The position numbers were made by a program, and so were the translations under genes. The notes below the pieces were generated by a model that saw nothing but the letters and a program-made list of their open reading frames with translations, had not been told where the DNA came from and searched no databases. Below, in pieces: positions 1-15,700 of a stretch of DNA of 64,000 bases. Source of the DNA: Trochalopteron elliotii (lineage: Eukaryota; Chordata; Aves; Passeriformes; Leiothrichidae); contig JANPWX010020150.1 in assembly GCA_024734555.1 (NCBI GenBank), forward strand, positions 2,391,809-2,455,808. Direction: 5' to 3'. Within the stretch, counting starts at the first letter, position 1. Each line of letters begins with the position of its first letter.

Positions 1-24
1 ACACATTTTAAAGGTTACTTGCTA

Positions 25-5319
<5,295 letters not shown>

Positions 5320-5349
5320 GGCCGCCGCCGCTGCTCCCCGCCCGCCCCC

Positions 5350-5415
5350 TCAGCACCCGCGGCCAGCAGTGCCGACCTCCCCGGCCGCGCTCCGAGCATG
5401 CGCCGCAGCTGCCAT
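5350..5415 (-). promoter_or_regulatory. candidate upstream ORF in PIK3C3 leader (21 codons)
   Basis: An ATG embedded in the YY1-like motif (AAGATGG, strong Kozak with A at -3 and G at +4) opens 21 codons and stops at TGA 31 nt before the PIK3C3 ATG. If transcription starts upstream of 5415, ribosomes would meet this ORF first and would have to reinitiate. The peptide is Ala-rich with no recognisable family. Whether it lies in the mRNA depends on the true start site. Confidence 0.4.
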
Positions 5416-5609
5416 CTTGAGTAAGGGAGGAAGGAGCGGTGCGGGCCCGCGACCAAAATGGCCGCCGGCCCGCGGCCTCCCGCTCTTCCCCCCTCCTTCC
5501 CTCCGCCCGCGCCGTGGGTGCGCGGCGCAACATGGCGGTGACAGCGCTCAGCGGCGAGATGGCTTCTGTGGTGCCTCAGGGCGGAGAGGGATGGAGCCTG
5601 GCAACAGCC

Positions 5610-6061
5610 TCACAGAATTGCAGAGTATCCTGAGTTTGAAGGGACCCACAAGGATCGTCGAGTCCAGCTCCTGGCCCTGCACAGGATGTCCCAACTACAT
5701 GGTGGGAACCATGTGACTGAGAGCATTGCCCAAGGGCTTCCTAAACTCAGACAGGCTTAATGCTGTGATCACATCCCTGGCAGTCTGTTCCAGTGCCCAG
5801 CCACCCTCCAGGAGAAAAACCTTTTCCTGAAATCCAACTTAAACTTCCCCTGACTCAGCTTCATGAAATTCCTTCAGATCCTGTTGCTGGTTGCAAGACT
5901 GAAGAGATCGATAGCTGCTCCTCCTCTTCCTCTCATGAGGATCTCGAAAACCACAATGGGGTGTCCCCTCCTCCAGGCCTAGCAAACCAAGTAACCTCTG
6001 CTACTGCTCTTCAGGCTTCACCTCCAGACCTTTCACCATTCTCATGGCCTCCTGTGGACCC
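5610..6061 (-). mobile_element. CR1 LINE fragment, about 450 bp
   Basis: It starts with the 3' tail in reverse (cacagaattgcagagtatcc, then gaagggacccacaagg). It continues through 'ctggccctgcacaggatgtc', 'ctgttccagtgcccagccac' and 'ctcctccaggcctagcaaac' to 'cctttcaccattctcatggc', in the order of a reversed CR1. Its 3' end faces the CpG island. It stops where the next CR1 begins. Confidence 0.9.
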
Positions 6062-6203
6062 TCACAGAATAGTTCAGCTTGGAAGGGAACTTAAAGCTCC
6101 TTTATTTCCAGCCTCCTGCCATGGGCAGGGACACCTTTCTCTTGATCAGGGCTCCATCCCCTACACCAGGGCTCCCCCCCAGAGCTTAGAGCCCCATCCA
6201 ACT
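6062..6203 (-). mobile_element. CR1 LINE fragment
   Basis: A second 3' tail (tcacagaatagttcagcttg, then gaagggaacttaaagctcc) is followed by 'cctgccatgggcagggacac'. It lies directly head to tail behind the previous copy in the same orientation. Confidence 0.85.
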
Positions 6204-6409
6204 ACACCATTATTTATACACAGAAGTTCAGCGTTAATAACTTTTCAACCAAAGCCCCTCCATTATGAATAATTAAGTAGTTTACATACAAGTTAAATAA
6301 TCTTAGCTAAAGGAAAGGGTCTTCACCAGGGCAGGGGTCACACAATGATTCTACATCTGGCACAGGCAGCCAGAAACTACCCTCAACTAAAATATTGTAA
6401 AATAACATA

Positions 6410-6447
<38 letters not shown>

Positions 6448-8387
6448 TCAGTGTTTTGAGAATTAACACAGATTGTGAGCACCTTTAAGTGACAAAAATA
6501 CAGGGACTCTATGCATATAGTCATTATTATCCTACACTTACTCTCTCTGTGTAGGCAAAACCGCCAGCACTGACAAACAGATTTTGTGTTTTATGATCCT
6601 ACACAACTGCTGACCTTCTCAGGACTGCTTTTTATATTGCTAAAATATAAAAAGTGCTATTTTGCACTAGCTCACTGTACTTAGAACATTGTTGGTCCTG
6701 AGGAAGCATCCAGACAGGTGCCTCCTCACAGCACAGCTCAGACTAGAAAAAAAGGATAATTGTCACCTGGAAACAGCATTTTCTCTTCCATTTTCAGAGC
6801 AGGACAGGGTTAACAGGTGGATGTGGAAGGACATCTCAGCTAGTCCTCGTTTCTTGCAAGTCAGCAGCTACGAGGGAAGAAGCCAAAGCAGGGGAGAAAT
6901 GCTTCTTTTAAGAGATGAAGGACTTTCTCACCTCAACACTTTTTTTCCTCCTCGGGTGCTGTGAGCAGGAGGTCTTTCCTTCCTTTTTCTCCAAAACAAA
7001 CCAGAAATTAGAGAACTCCATAGCCCAGAACCTATATCACTAAAATGAAGTCTTTGCTTTCCAGCACTACCACGCTGGCATGTGTCATAAGCGTAAAACA
7101 TAACTTCAGTGTAATTAAATTAACAAATTTCTCTGCACAGTAAAGATGATCTTTTATCTGTCTTTTCTGTCTGAATTCTCCATTTTCACATTTACAGTTT
7201 CAGCAGTCCTGGCAGCTGCCATTTGATTGTTGCCTGCCTCATAATTTTTGATGACTTCTGTTTGTTTGTTTGTTACTCTGGTTCTGTACCTGGGTTTTTT
7301 ATGTAAAATCTCTGCTTTCTGTAACAGGAATAAACAAACATTTTTCTCCTTGGGTTTGAAGAAAAAGTAAAACATAAACCTGCAGAAAATTAAAAGACAA
7401 GTAAATCTCACTGTTTTAAAGCTACGCAATGTATGTCTCTGTGCACAAACAATAAGTACATTCATATGTGTGTACCTGTTTTGGTATGATTTTTTGTCAG
7501 AAAAAATTAGATTCTTTCTCAATTAAGGAAATTAGTGGTATCGGTTTAACAATCTTGCAGTCTATTGCACCACTGCAGGCATTTGTAGGTAATTATTGAA
7601 GCTTTGTTAAAAAAACAAAAAAGAAAATAAAAAAGCTAAGGAGAAAAAATTGCAGAAGGCCTCTGAAAAAGACATTAAAAAAACTTTTTGATGGAGTTTA
7701 TCTCCCATCTTTTTCAGATTCCAATGTGTCTAACTAGAAAGGTAAATTAGATGAGGCAAAAGAAGAGAAAAATGTTTAGGATAGACATTTTTGACAATAA
7801 AATTGAAGAAATATGCTATTTCAATCAGAAATGTCACTTTATACCACTGTCTCATATTAATAACTTTACTTTTCTAGGTTCTCAGATACTGCCACAGAGG
7901 CAGAGATGAAGAGTATTTTTCAGCTTGAAGGGTTCTGAAGCACTTGGAAGAGGCAGTGATAAACATCCAGGACCGCTGCTTGTGTTCTGACACAGTTCTG
8001 GCTGGAAGTGATGGGTGTCTATACTGCCGCGCACCTACAGCCAGTAAAGCTGAATGGGGCCTTTCCCTGTGGAGCAGATGCAGAGCTAGAAAAGGACATT
8101 TTCCTGTTTTACTCTCTGATGCCACTTCTATGTGTCCTTCAGGGCACTTGACGTTTGTGGCAACATCTGTACTAAATGATAAAAGCAACCACCATGGGCT
8201 GTTGCCATGTAAATCAAGTAGTTCATATGACTCACAGCTCTCTTGATATGGCAGATATGGCCCACCCATGTTCTAACTGGTCCATCTCTTCTCTCTTCTG
8301 AGCTTCATTGACCGCTCCTGTGGCCGAAAGAGACGATTATTTATGTGTGTGTTTTCCAGCTCAAAGTGCTTGATGTAGCAGACTGTG
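6204..8387. other. intergenic, no gene recognised
   Basis: AT-rich unique sequence with a run of 30 A at 6416-6445. Short open frames at 6689-6964 (plus) and 7154-7522 (minus) show no known protein family and no coding-like features. I see no exon here. Confidence 0.6.
6416..6445. repeat. poly-A run (30 A)
   Basis: A pure run of 30 A. No retrogene was recognised upstream of it, so it is treated as simple sequence. Confidence 0.9.
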
Positions 8388-8561
8388 CTGGCTCAGGTTA
8401 CCCAGAGAAGTTTTGATTGCCTTATCCCTGGAAATGTTCAAGGCCAAGTTGGATGGGACTTGAAAAGTGTCCCTGCCCATAGCAAAGGAGGAGGAGGAAG
8501 TTGGAACTGGAGGATCCTTAAGATCCCTTCCAATCCAAACCATTCTGTGTGTCTATGATCA
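8388..8561 (+). mobile_element. CR1 LINE fragment, 3' end
   Basis: It reads 'ctcaggttacccagagaagt', 'ccctggaaatgttcaaggcc', 'ttggatgggacttg' and 'gatcccttccaatccaaacc', and ends in 'tctatgatcac'. This is the order of the CR1 3' end on the plus strand. Confidence 0.9.
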
Positions 8562-10300
8562 CATGATGTAAGGGTTGTTTTACTGCTTGCAGGAAGGTTT
8601 TGGTAGTGTGACACCTAGGGCATGTCATGAGAGCACTTTGTGGTGGTTGTATATTTCTGGTTTGGCCTCTTGAAGTAGGGCAGGATTATTCCAAGTGTTG
8701 CATTTCAAATGAGGCACATCTATTCCCCTGTTGTTGATCTGCTGATAAACAAACTCTCCTGGGAACTCTGCCTGGGTTTCTTCCTTAAGGAGACTAATAT
8801 ATGCCACAAGGGAGCCCAGAAGTCAACTAGTATGCTATTGCATATATGTTGATAGCAGGAACACGTTCTGGAAGCAAACCATAGTGTCAAGATTCGTGAA
8901 TCTCCAAGTGCATTGTGAAGCAAATTCTGACTTTCATTGTGCCAAGAGAAGAAGGGGTATCTGTCCCTTCTGGGCGTGGTGTGAAGCTGAGAGTGACATG
9001 AGGAACTATTAGGACTTACTGGTGGTCAGTCCCTCCTGCTTATCGCCCATGACCCCATTTCAGGGAGTTCTGTGTCCAAGCAGTGTCATAGAAATCAGTC
9101 TCCTGCTCCACCACAACCCTGCCTGACCCAGCCATGGACTCCACTGAGTCAATTTCCACTCTAAGTCTAGTGTCCCATCCCCACAGAGGTGCCTGGTGCC
9201 CCAGTCTGGACCTGCTCTGGCAGCACTGCAAGTATTCCCTTCTTTCTGGTGGATGCAGTGGGAAAGCCCCTGGCTTTCTGCCCCAGGACAGCCCAGAAGC
9301 TTGTTCCTGTAGTGGTCTAACATTTACCTGAATGTCTGATCTTGAAACACCAATTTAACTTAGCATATGTAAGTGTTTAAAATTTCTTTGGAAAAAAGTA
9401 TACCAAGAGAAATATTTTTTTCTTTTCTCATGAAGACTATAAGTAACTGGATAGCTACACCTAGATTTAGTTACTTGCTGATATTATGCCATTCTTGTCA
9501 TTGGAAAAAATATAGCAAGCATGAGATTGCACTCTTCATTGCTCTGCTCATGCATTAGAATCTCTCTTACCCCTCTTCTGTTTTTCAGCCTGATAGTTTG
9601 TCAACTCCCAGAAATCTGATGAGGTGAAGCATTGAGAAAACAGTGGGAGCAATAGAGAGATCTGCTGCTGACACAATTCTCTTTGGAGGGAATGGAGCTA
9701 TTTTTCTTGTTTTGAAGCAGAAGTGTAGCTTGCAGTTCACATTCAGCTGATAGCCACAGAGAAATATGTAACCTCTCAATCCCACAAAGAAATATATGTC
9801 AGGAAATATATCTTCCAGAGGATAACACTGATTCTTCATACACCATCTATTTTCTGCTGGTGGGACTATCACAATAGGGAAGAGGACTGGTCAGATGTCC
9901 AGCCATTCCCCACATTGCTTGTAAAGACTTTCAGCAAAGTTGTTGAAAGTAGCTGTGTTGTCAGACTTGTTTTTATCTTTCCTGAATGTGGACATCTGTC
10001 CACTAAACACTGGACTGAGACAACTAGGAGCTATACATAACCCTTAGTGCATCTGTCAGACGATAATGACTGTCACTCACTAATGAACTGGAACAAAACT
10101 GACTTGGCAACTGCCTTTTCTCCCTCTAGTATCATTCTCAGAAAGACTTTACATGCTGGATGTACAGCAGAGAGTTTCTGCTATTCAAATACCACAGTGG
10201 TGGTCAGATTTTCAGAACAACAGTGGATGGGTGGTTAGCTCATGGTTGTTGTATTTCCTTTAAAAGTAGATAAGAATGGAGTTTCAGAAAAGAGCAACCC
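8562..10300. other. intergenic, no gene recognised
   Basis: Unique sequence with scattered short open frames on both strands and no recognisable exon, repeat family or RNA gene. Confidence 0.5.
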
Positions 10301-10900
10301 TTCCCTTCCCTTCCCTTCCCTTCCCCTCCCCGCCCTTCCCATAACTTCCCTTCCCTTCCCNNNNNNNNNNNNNNNNNNNNNNNNNNNNNNNNNNNNNNNN
10401 NNNNNNNNNNNNNNNNNNNNNNNNNNNNNNNNNNNNNNNNNNNNNNNNNNNNNNNNNNNNNNNNNNNNNNNNNNNNNNNNNNNNNNNNNNNNNNNNNNNN
10501 NNNNNNNNNNNNNNNNNNNNNNNNNNNNNNNNNNNNNNNNNNNNNNNNNNNNNNNNNNNNNNNNNNNNNNNNNNNNNNNNNNNNNNNNNNNNNNNNNNNN
10601 NNNNNNNNNNNNNNNNNNNNNNNNNNNNNNNNNNNNNNNNNNNNNNNNNNNNNNNNNNNNNNNNNNNNNNNNNNNNNNNNNNNNNNNNNNNNNNNNNNNN
10701 NNNNNNNNNNNNNNNNNNNNNNNNNNNNNNNNNNNNNNNNNNNNNNNNNNNNNNNNNNTCCCAGAACTTCCCTTCCCAGAACTTCCCTTCCCTTCCCAGA
10801 ACTTCCCAGAACTTCCCTTCCCAGAACTTCCCAGAACTTCCCTTCCCAGAACTTCCCAGAACTTCCCAGAACTTCCCTTCCCTTTTCCCTTTCCCCTTCC
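10301..10900. repeat. (TTCCC)n / (TTCCCAGAAC)n array with assembly gap
   Basis: The left flank (10301-10360) is mostly the pentamer TTCCC. After a run of 398 N (10361-10758), the right flank (10759-10900) mixes TTCCC with a 10-mer form, TTCCCAGAAC, before decaying into TTTCCC and CCCCTT forms. About nine CAGAAC units can be counted right of the gap. It is a homopyrimidine-rich tandem array that the assembly could not close, so its true length is unknown. Confidence 0.95.
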
Positions 10901-11838
10901 CCCTCCCCCTTCCCCCTCCCTGTCCCTCTTCCCTATGTTTTGCCTTTCTTTGTAAGTGCATTAAAAGCTCATTGATTTATATACTGTAGATGCTGAATGA
11001 TTTTAAGTATCTATAAGAAACACTTATTTTTTAGTTAAAATCAAACCTTGTTTTATCACTTGGGTCCAAAAACTGATTCTTCTCACAGTTCTAGCCTTGG
11101 AACAAAGCTGTCGTTGTAATATGCTCAGAAAAATACAGATCCAGGGGATGACACAGAGCGAGGAGTAGATATCCAAGGTCTACCAGAGTGTTCAGCCAGC
11201 GGTATATGTCCTTACGGAGAGCTGAGACTCTCACAAAAATTGCCCAATGGATCCTGATCCAGAAAGGACAAAGCAATACATAAAGTTCTAATTGAAGACT
11301 CAGAGCACCAATTGCTTTGATTTGTGGAATTTTTCCTAACAAGGTTCACTTTCTACGTGATTTTATATTTTTCTCTTTTTCCGTCGCTAAGTAGTACCAT
11401 CTACTGTATGCCGAGCGTATTCTCATAAGTGACCCTATGAGTAAACAAACTCTCTAAGTTCTTGTTTCCTCAGCCTGCTGTCCAAAATCATTCCCTGTGC
11501 TCAAATGAACCCAGGACTGGCCACCATCTCTTTATCTCTTCACCCACCCAGTCCCATGCTTTGCTGTTACCAGCACCAGCTGTTAAGTCTGTCTCAGCAA
11601 GTTCCACTTTACAAGCTCCGCTAAGACCACAAGATGGGTTTGCTAACTCCTGGTAAGAAACAACCTTTTGAATTTTGACACAGTCGTAGGGGTCTGTTTT
11701 CTCTGAGCCCAATTCAGATTAGTGCATTTTTGGTAATTTCAGCAGCCCGATCCTCACAGACTTACCTTGCTCCTGGGACATTTGTCATACCAGTCAGTCA
11801 GCCCTGCCCTCAGCTGCCATTGATGGAATTTAAAAAAG
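10901..11838. other. intergenic, no gene recognised
   Basis: Unique sequence between the pentamer array and a CR1 fragment. Open frames at 11091-11342 (minus) and around 11462-11712 resemble no known family. Confidence 0.5.
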
Positions 11839-11966
11839 ATAGAATCATCAGGTTGAAAAGACCTTTGAGATTATGAAGTCCAACCATTAACCCAGCACTG
11901 CCAAACTTTCTCCTAACCTAAGTCTCATGTAACACATCTCCATGTCTTTTAAAATCCCTTCAAAAA
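11839..11966 (-). mobile_element. CR1 LINE fragment, 3' end
   Basis: It reads 'atagaatcatcaggttgaaa', 'agacctttgagattatgaag', 'tccaaccattaacccagcac' and 'acatctccatgtcttttaaa', the reversed 3' end of the CR1 subtype that has 'ccattaacc...cactgcca'. Confidence 0.9.
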
Positions 11967-12402
11967 TGATTAAATAAGGAAATGATGGAGAAGATGAGCA
12001 TTTGGGTTATGCTTACAACTTGAGTTAGTTCTCCAGGGAATAGGTAGACATGAACAAGAGTATTATTAAATGAATTCTTGATAATAGTGAAATATTTGTT
12101 CTAATCCATTAAAACAAGGTGCCCGGTACCCTCAGGTTTCATCACATCAGTTGAATATGAAGCACTGGACTTCTTTAAATATTTAATTCCCATTGAAATG
12201 ACAACAAAGCTCTGGATTTCCCTTTTGTTATAGAATAAGCCTGTGAAATAACTCTCTTTGGAGAAGTCCCTGAACTCATTCATCTCTATATAACTTGAAC
12301 TCAGTAAAGTTGCACTAAGGAGGAGTTTGGCCCATTAACTTTAGTATTCTAATGCTGTTTAGTCAATAAGCCATACAATTCCCAAAACAAAGAAGGGGAA
12401 GG

Positions 12403-12590
12403 AATAATAATAATAATAATAATAGGAAACATGAAATGTCAACACAGCTAATTCAGAAAGGAAAAAAACCCAACAAAAATAAAACCAAAGCAGAACCCAA
12501 ACAAACAAACAAACAAAAACAAAAACGAAACCAAAAGAAAACAAATTTAAAAAACGCACCAAAAAAAAAAAAAAAAGAGAAAAAAACGTA
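12403..12590. repeat. (AAT)n, (CAAA)n and A-rich simple sequence
   Basis: An AAT run of about seven units (12403-12424) is followed by A-rich sequence with CAAA units (about 12500-12525) and a poly-A run near 12560-12576. Open frames here encode only Lys/Asn/Gln-rich or Phe/Tyr-rich strings caused by the composition. Confidence 0.85.
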
Positions 12591-13628
12591 CAACCTAACC
12601 AGAATACTGAGTCAGGTCATCACCTAGAGAAAATCAGTATACGTTAAGTTCAGTGAAATCAAGTAAATTGTATTCAATTACCTCTCATCAAGTCCTACCA
12701 TGTAGTTATGTAATTTTATGTTTTTCAGTTATTTCTACCCTGCCCTGTCATAATTAAAAAAAAAAAACAAAAACCCAGTCTGCTAGATTTTGCAAGTTCA
12801 GTAGTCTGTTAACTGAGTAAGTAAAGATATAATGAAAGCAATAAGTGCTGAAACATCACACATGCAGTACATATCTCCAGCCAGTCCAATTTTATGCCTA
12901 AGGAGGCTGGCAGAGTTCCTGCTGCGATTCAAATCTTATGTCAAATTTATAAACTTGTTTTCTCCATTCTCCTCTCCTTTCCCCATGCCCCATCAATCAG
13001 AGCTTATACCTGCACAAAAGGCTGGTCCATCATTAAGGAGGCAGGTTGCAGCCAAATGTAAATTTTCACTTAAAAAAAAGAAGAAGGAATAATACTTATG
13101 CTGCAGGGCAGGGTCACCCTCTGACCCTAGGCAATCTGCCTCTCAGTCTGCAGAGCACAGGCTAAAATAATGTGTCCACCAAACAAGCAGTAAACTTTTC
13201 TGCTTCTGCCTTTTTGAAGATTCTTGGAGTTGCTGCGTCTGCCAGCTGACACTCTGTCTGACTTTTAAAATATGAAAATCTCCTCCATATGCATTGAGCT
13301 CAGTTTTCTACTTAGCATTTCAAGAGCCCTAAGGACCTTCAGGGGGAAAAAAAAACCAAAAACATATTCTGAATTTTCAATTTTGATGACAGTTTGCTTT
13401 CCATACAGGATGTGCAGAAACACCTTGAAAAACTTGTCAGCTGCTAAAGGAAATGTTCTTTGCCATGGGAATGAGGGCACATCACTTTCAACTAACTTAG
13501 GGAAAACAAGTTTGACTCTGCACCCTATGCTTCCCCAAAGTAGCTGAACATCTCTTTTAGAATTTTTAAAAAATAACAATCATAGAACCCACAAACATAG
13601 GTTTTGCCCATACAGTAAAGAAAAATTA

Positions 13629-13686
13629 AGTCCATCCATTCCTCCATTCCTCCATCCATCCATCCATTCCTCCATCCATTCATCCA
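13629..13686. repeat. (TCCA)n microsatellite
   Basis: Repeated TCCA with interspersed TTCC units. On the minus strand it reads as GGAT/GGAA and creates a spurious Met/Trp/Gly/Glu-rich open frame. Confidence 0.9.
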
Positions 13687-14466
13687 GTTACAGAAGACTC
13701 CCATTTTTATAGCATCCAAAATCCAAATAAGGATTCAGGCCATAAACAAAAGATTATTTTCTTTAAAACTAAGTTGTTTGGTTGGGATACATAACTTTCG
13801 CTTGTCTGATCTAGTCTCCCCTTGGATTAGAGTCAAGGGAAGGAGACAGTAATATTCAAGAGCAATACAGTCACACTCACCTTCAGTAATTGTGTGAGGT
13901 CAGGATGCTCCACCATTTGCAGTCCTTTTTTTCTCAGAGAGCTTGCAAGGGAACCTTGATGACCTACTTGTATTAAACCCTCTGTTTATAAGCTAATATT
14001 AAAATGGGGTGAATCCCCTCTTTTAGCTGAAATTCATGTATTTTCTCTGTAACCTCCACATAACTGAAGGGCACACTGGAAGCACCAAACATTTACAAAT
14101 TTTTCAGGGTGTGTTGGATTTTTCATCTTCTGTGCTGCAGAGGAAGGGTGCTCAGGAGCTGGGAATATGAAGCTCAATGTTTTCTTCTCCAACCACTATT
14201 AAGGACAAAACCATAATTGATCCTAAAGTGTTCAGGTACAAGTTGTAGGGGTCCCTGCTCAGAAAACCCGAGGTTACAGAATTCACTGGGTTTCATTAGT
14301 CTGGATGCTTAGTATTCAGCCATTATTAGCAATCTCCAGCCACATGAACCACAAGCTGCACTAGGAACACGGGTGATAAATCTTGATTTCAGTTCTCATG
14401 TTCCAACATTAGACAGAACTTATCCTTAAACTCCTAGTTTTAGAACTGGACTGATGACAATTGGGG

Positions 14467-14500
14467 TTTTTTGTTTGTCGGTTGGTTGGTTGGTTTGTTT
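14467..14500. repeat. (GGTT)n / (GTTT)n short repeat
   Basis: A short run of GGTT units flanked by GTTT units. Confidence 0.75.
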
Positions 14501-15391
14501 GACATTACAGTATTTCCATGTTTTACATGGGCTAGACAAAGTGTGAATTCTAACATAATATAGCATTTCTGCTGCTAATCCTGGTTTAGCTGTGACACAG
14601 ACAAATCTGGTATTAAGCAAAGAAGTTGTTGCATAAATAGAGCAAATGCTGCCTCTCTTCCTTTCAGTGGACTCAGAAATTCACACCAGAGCAGTCAGTT
14701 AGAATATGCAATTTATACTGCAGACTATTTAAATGTTTAAAAATGAGAACGTTCATTACAAATGCCTTCTCTAACCTTTTATTCAGGGTGAGATGCAAAT
14801 AAAGCAGTGACTGATAAAGGGAGACATAAAAATGAATATGTATGTTTGCATAAGCTGTATTTCTTTGCTGCTGTGGAACGAAATCTGCTTTTAGTCCCAT
14901 TTAAGCATCCCCTGCTGATTTCAGGGTAGTTATGAGCATGCAGCTGAAGCCAGGATAAATCCTTCCATCCATCTATTTAGTGATCAAACCGTATTTATTA
15001 CAGATCCCATTTCTATATGGAAGTGAAACAGGCCTTGATCTCTAGGGCAGGCTCTGCAGCATCACCTCTGCAGCCCTGTGACATGATATGGGTATAAGCC
15101 TCACTCCAGTGGGTGTTCATGTTGGCTACAAAGGGAAGAAAGTCCCACATGCCTCTGCAAAATCCTGGGGAACAGTCAGACACCAGCAATTAGAAACCTG
15201 TTATTTTCTTTTTAAAAGTGTTTAATAATAAATAGAAGTGCTAAGCTCAAAAAACCAAGTTGAAAATTCATGAGCAATTTTGTCATTGCTTTTCTTTCTT
15301 ATTGGTAGGAATAAATTACTCACTTTTCTCCCACCCTCAGATAAGACTAGGCTTTTGCACTCTATTAACCCCAGGGACTAAAAGATAGACT

Positions 15392-15700
15392 GTTTTCTAA
15401 CAGGTGAATTAGTGCTAGATAGCATTACCACAAATGCCAAGTCATTAAACATGTAATTGGATTTTTTTTTTTTTGCTATCTTAACTTTTCTACTTTATAA
15501 AGGATCTTTACAAATTAATGACAGAATATGAAGCTGCCCTGAGAGCTATTTGCCCATTAAAAACAGGCATGAAAAACTCCTATCCCCGTCACATACAGAA
15601 CTATCCCACCAATTTCCAATTACTTTTGCCGCTGACAGTTCACTGGACTGTTAAGTCACATTCTGCATCATGCTGCTTAATGTGGTTAAGTCAGAAGGTA
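15392..15700. other. candidate conserved non-coding element
   Basis: Repeat-poor sequence with AT-rich homeobox-type cores (gtaattgg, caattactt, ttaatg) spaced by well-formed unique sequence, inside a desert next to a housekeeping gene. An open frame of 86 codons starts at 15518 but matches nothing I know. The call rests on texture alone. Confidence 0.25.

Noticed and set aside
5532..5633. ATG in the plus-strand YY1-like motif as the first exon of a divergent protein gene
   Set aside because: The frame runs into a CR1 tail and stops, with no convincing splice donor before the repeat. Only a divergent RNA remains plausible.
10242..10961. Open frames of more than 220 codons across the TTCCC array
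   Set aside because: They are mostly undetermined bases and simple sequence, not a gene.
12359..12627. Open frames rich in Lys/Asn or Phe/Val
   Set aside because: They are products of A-rich and AAT/CAAA simple sequence.
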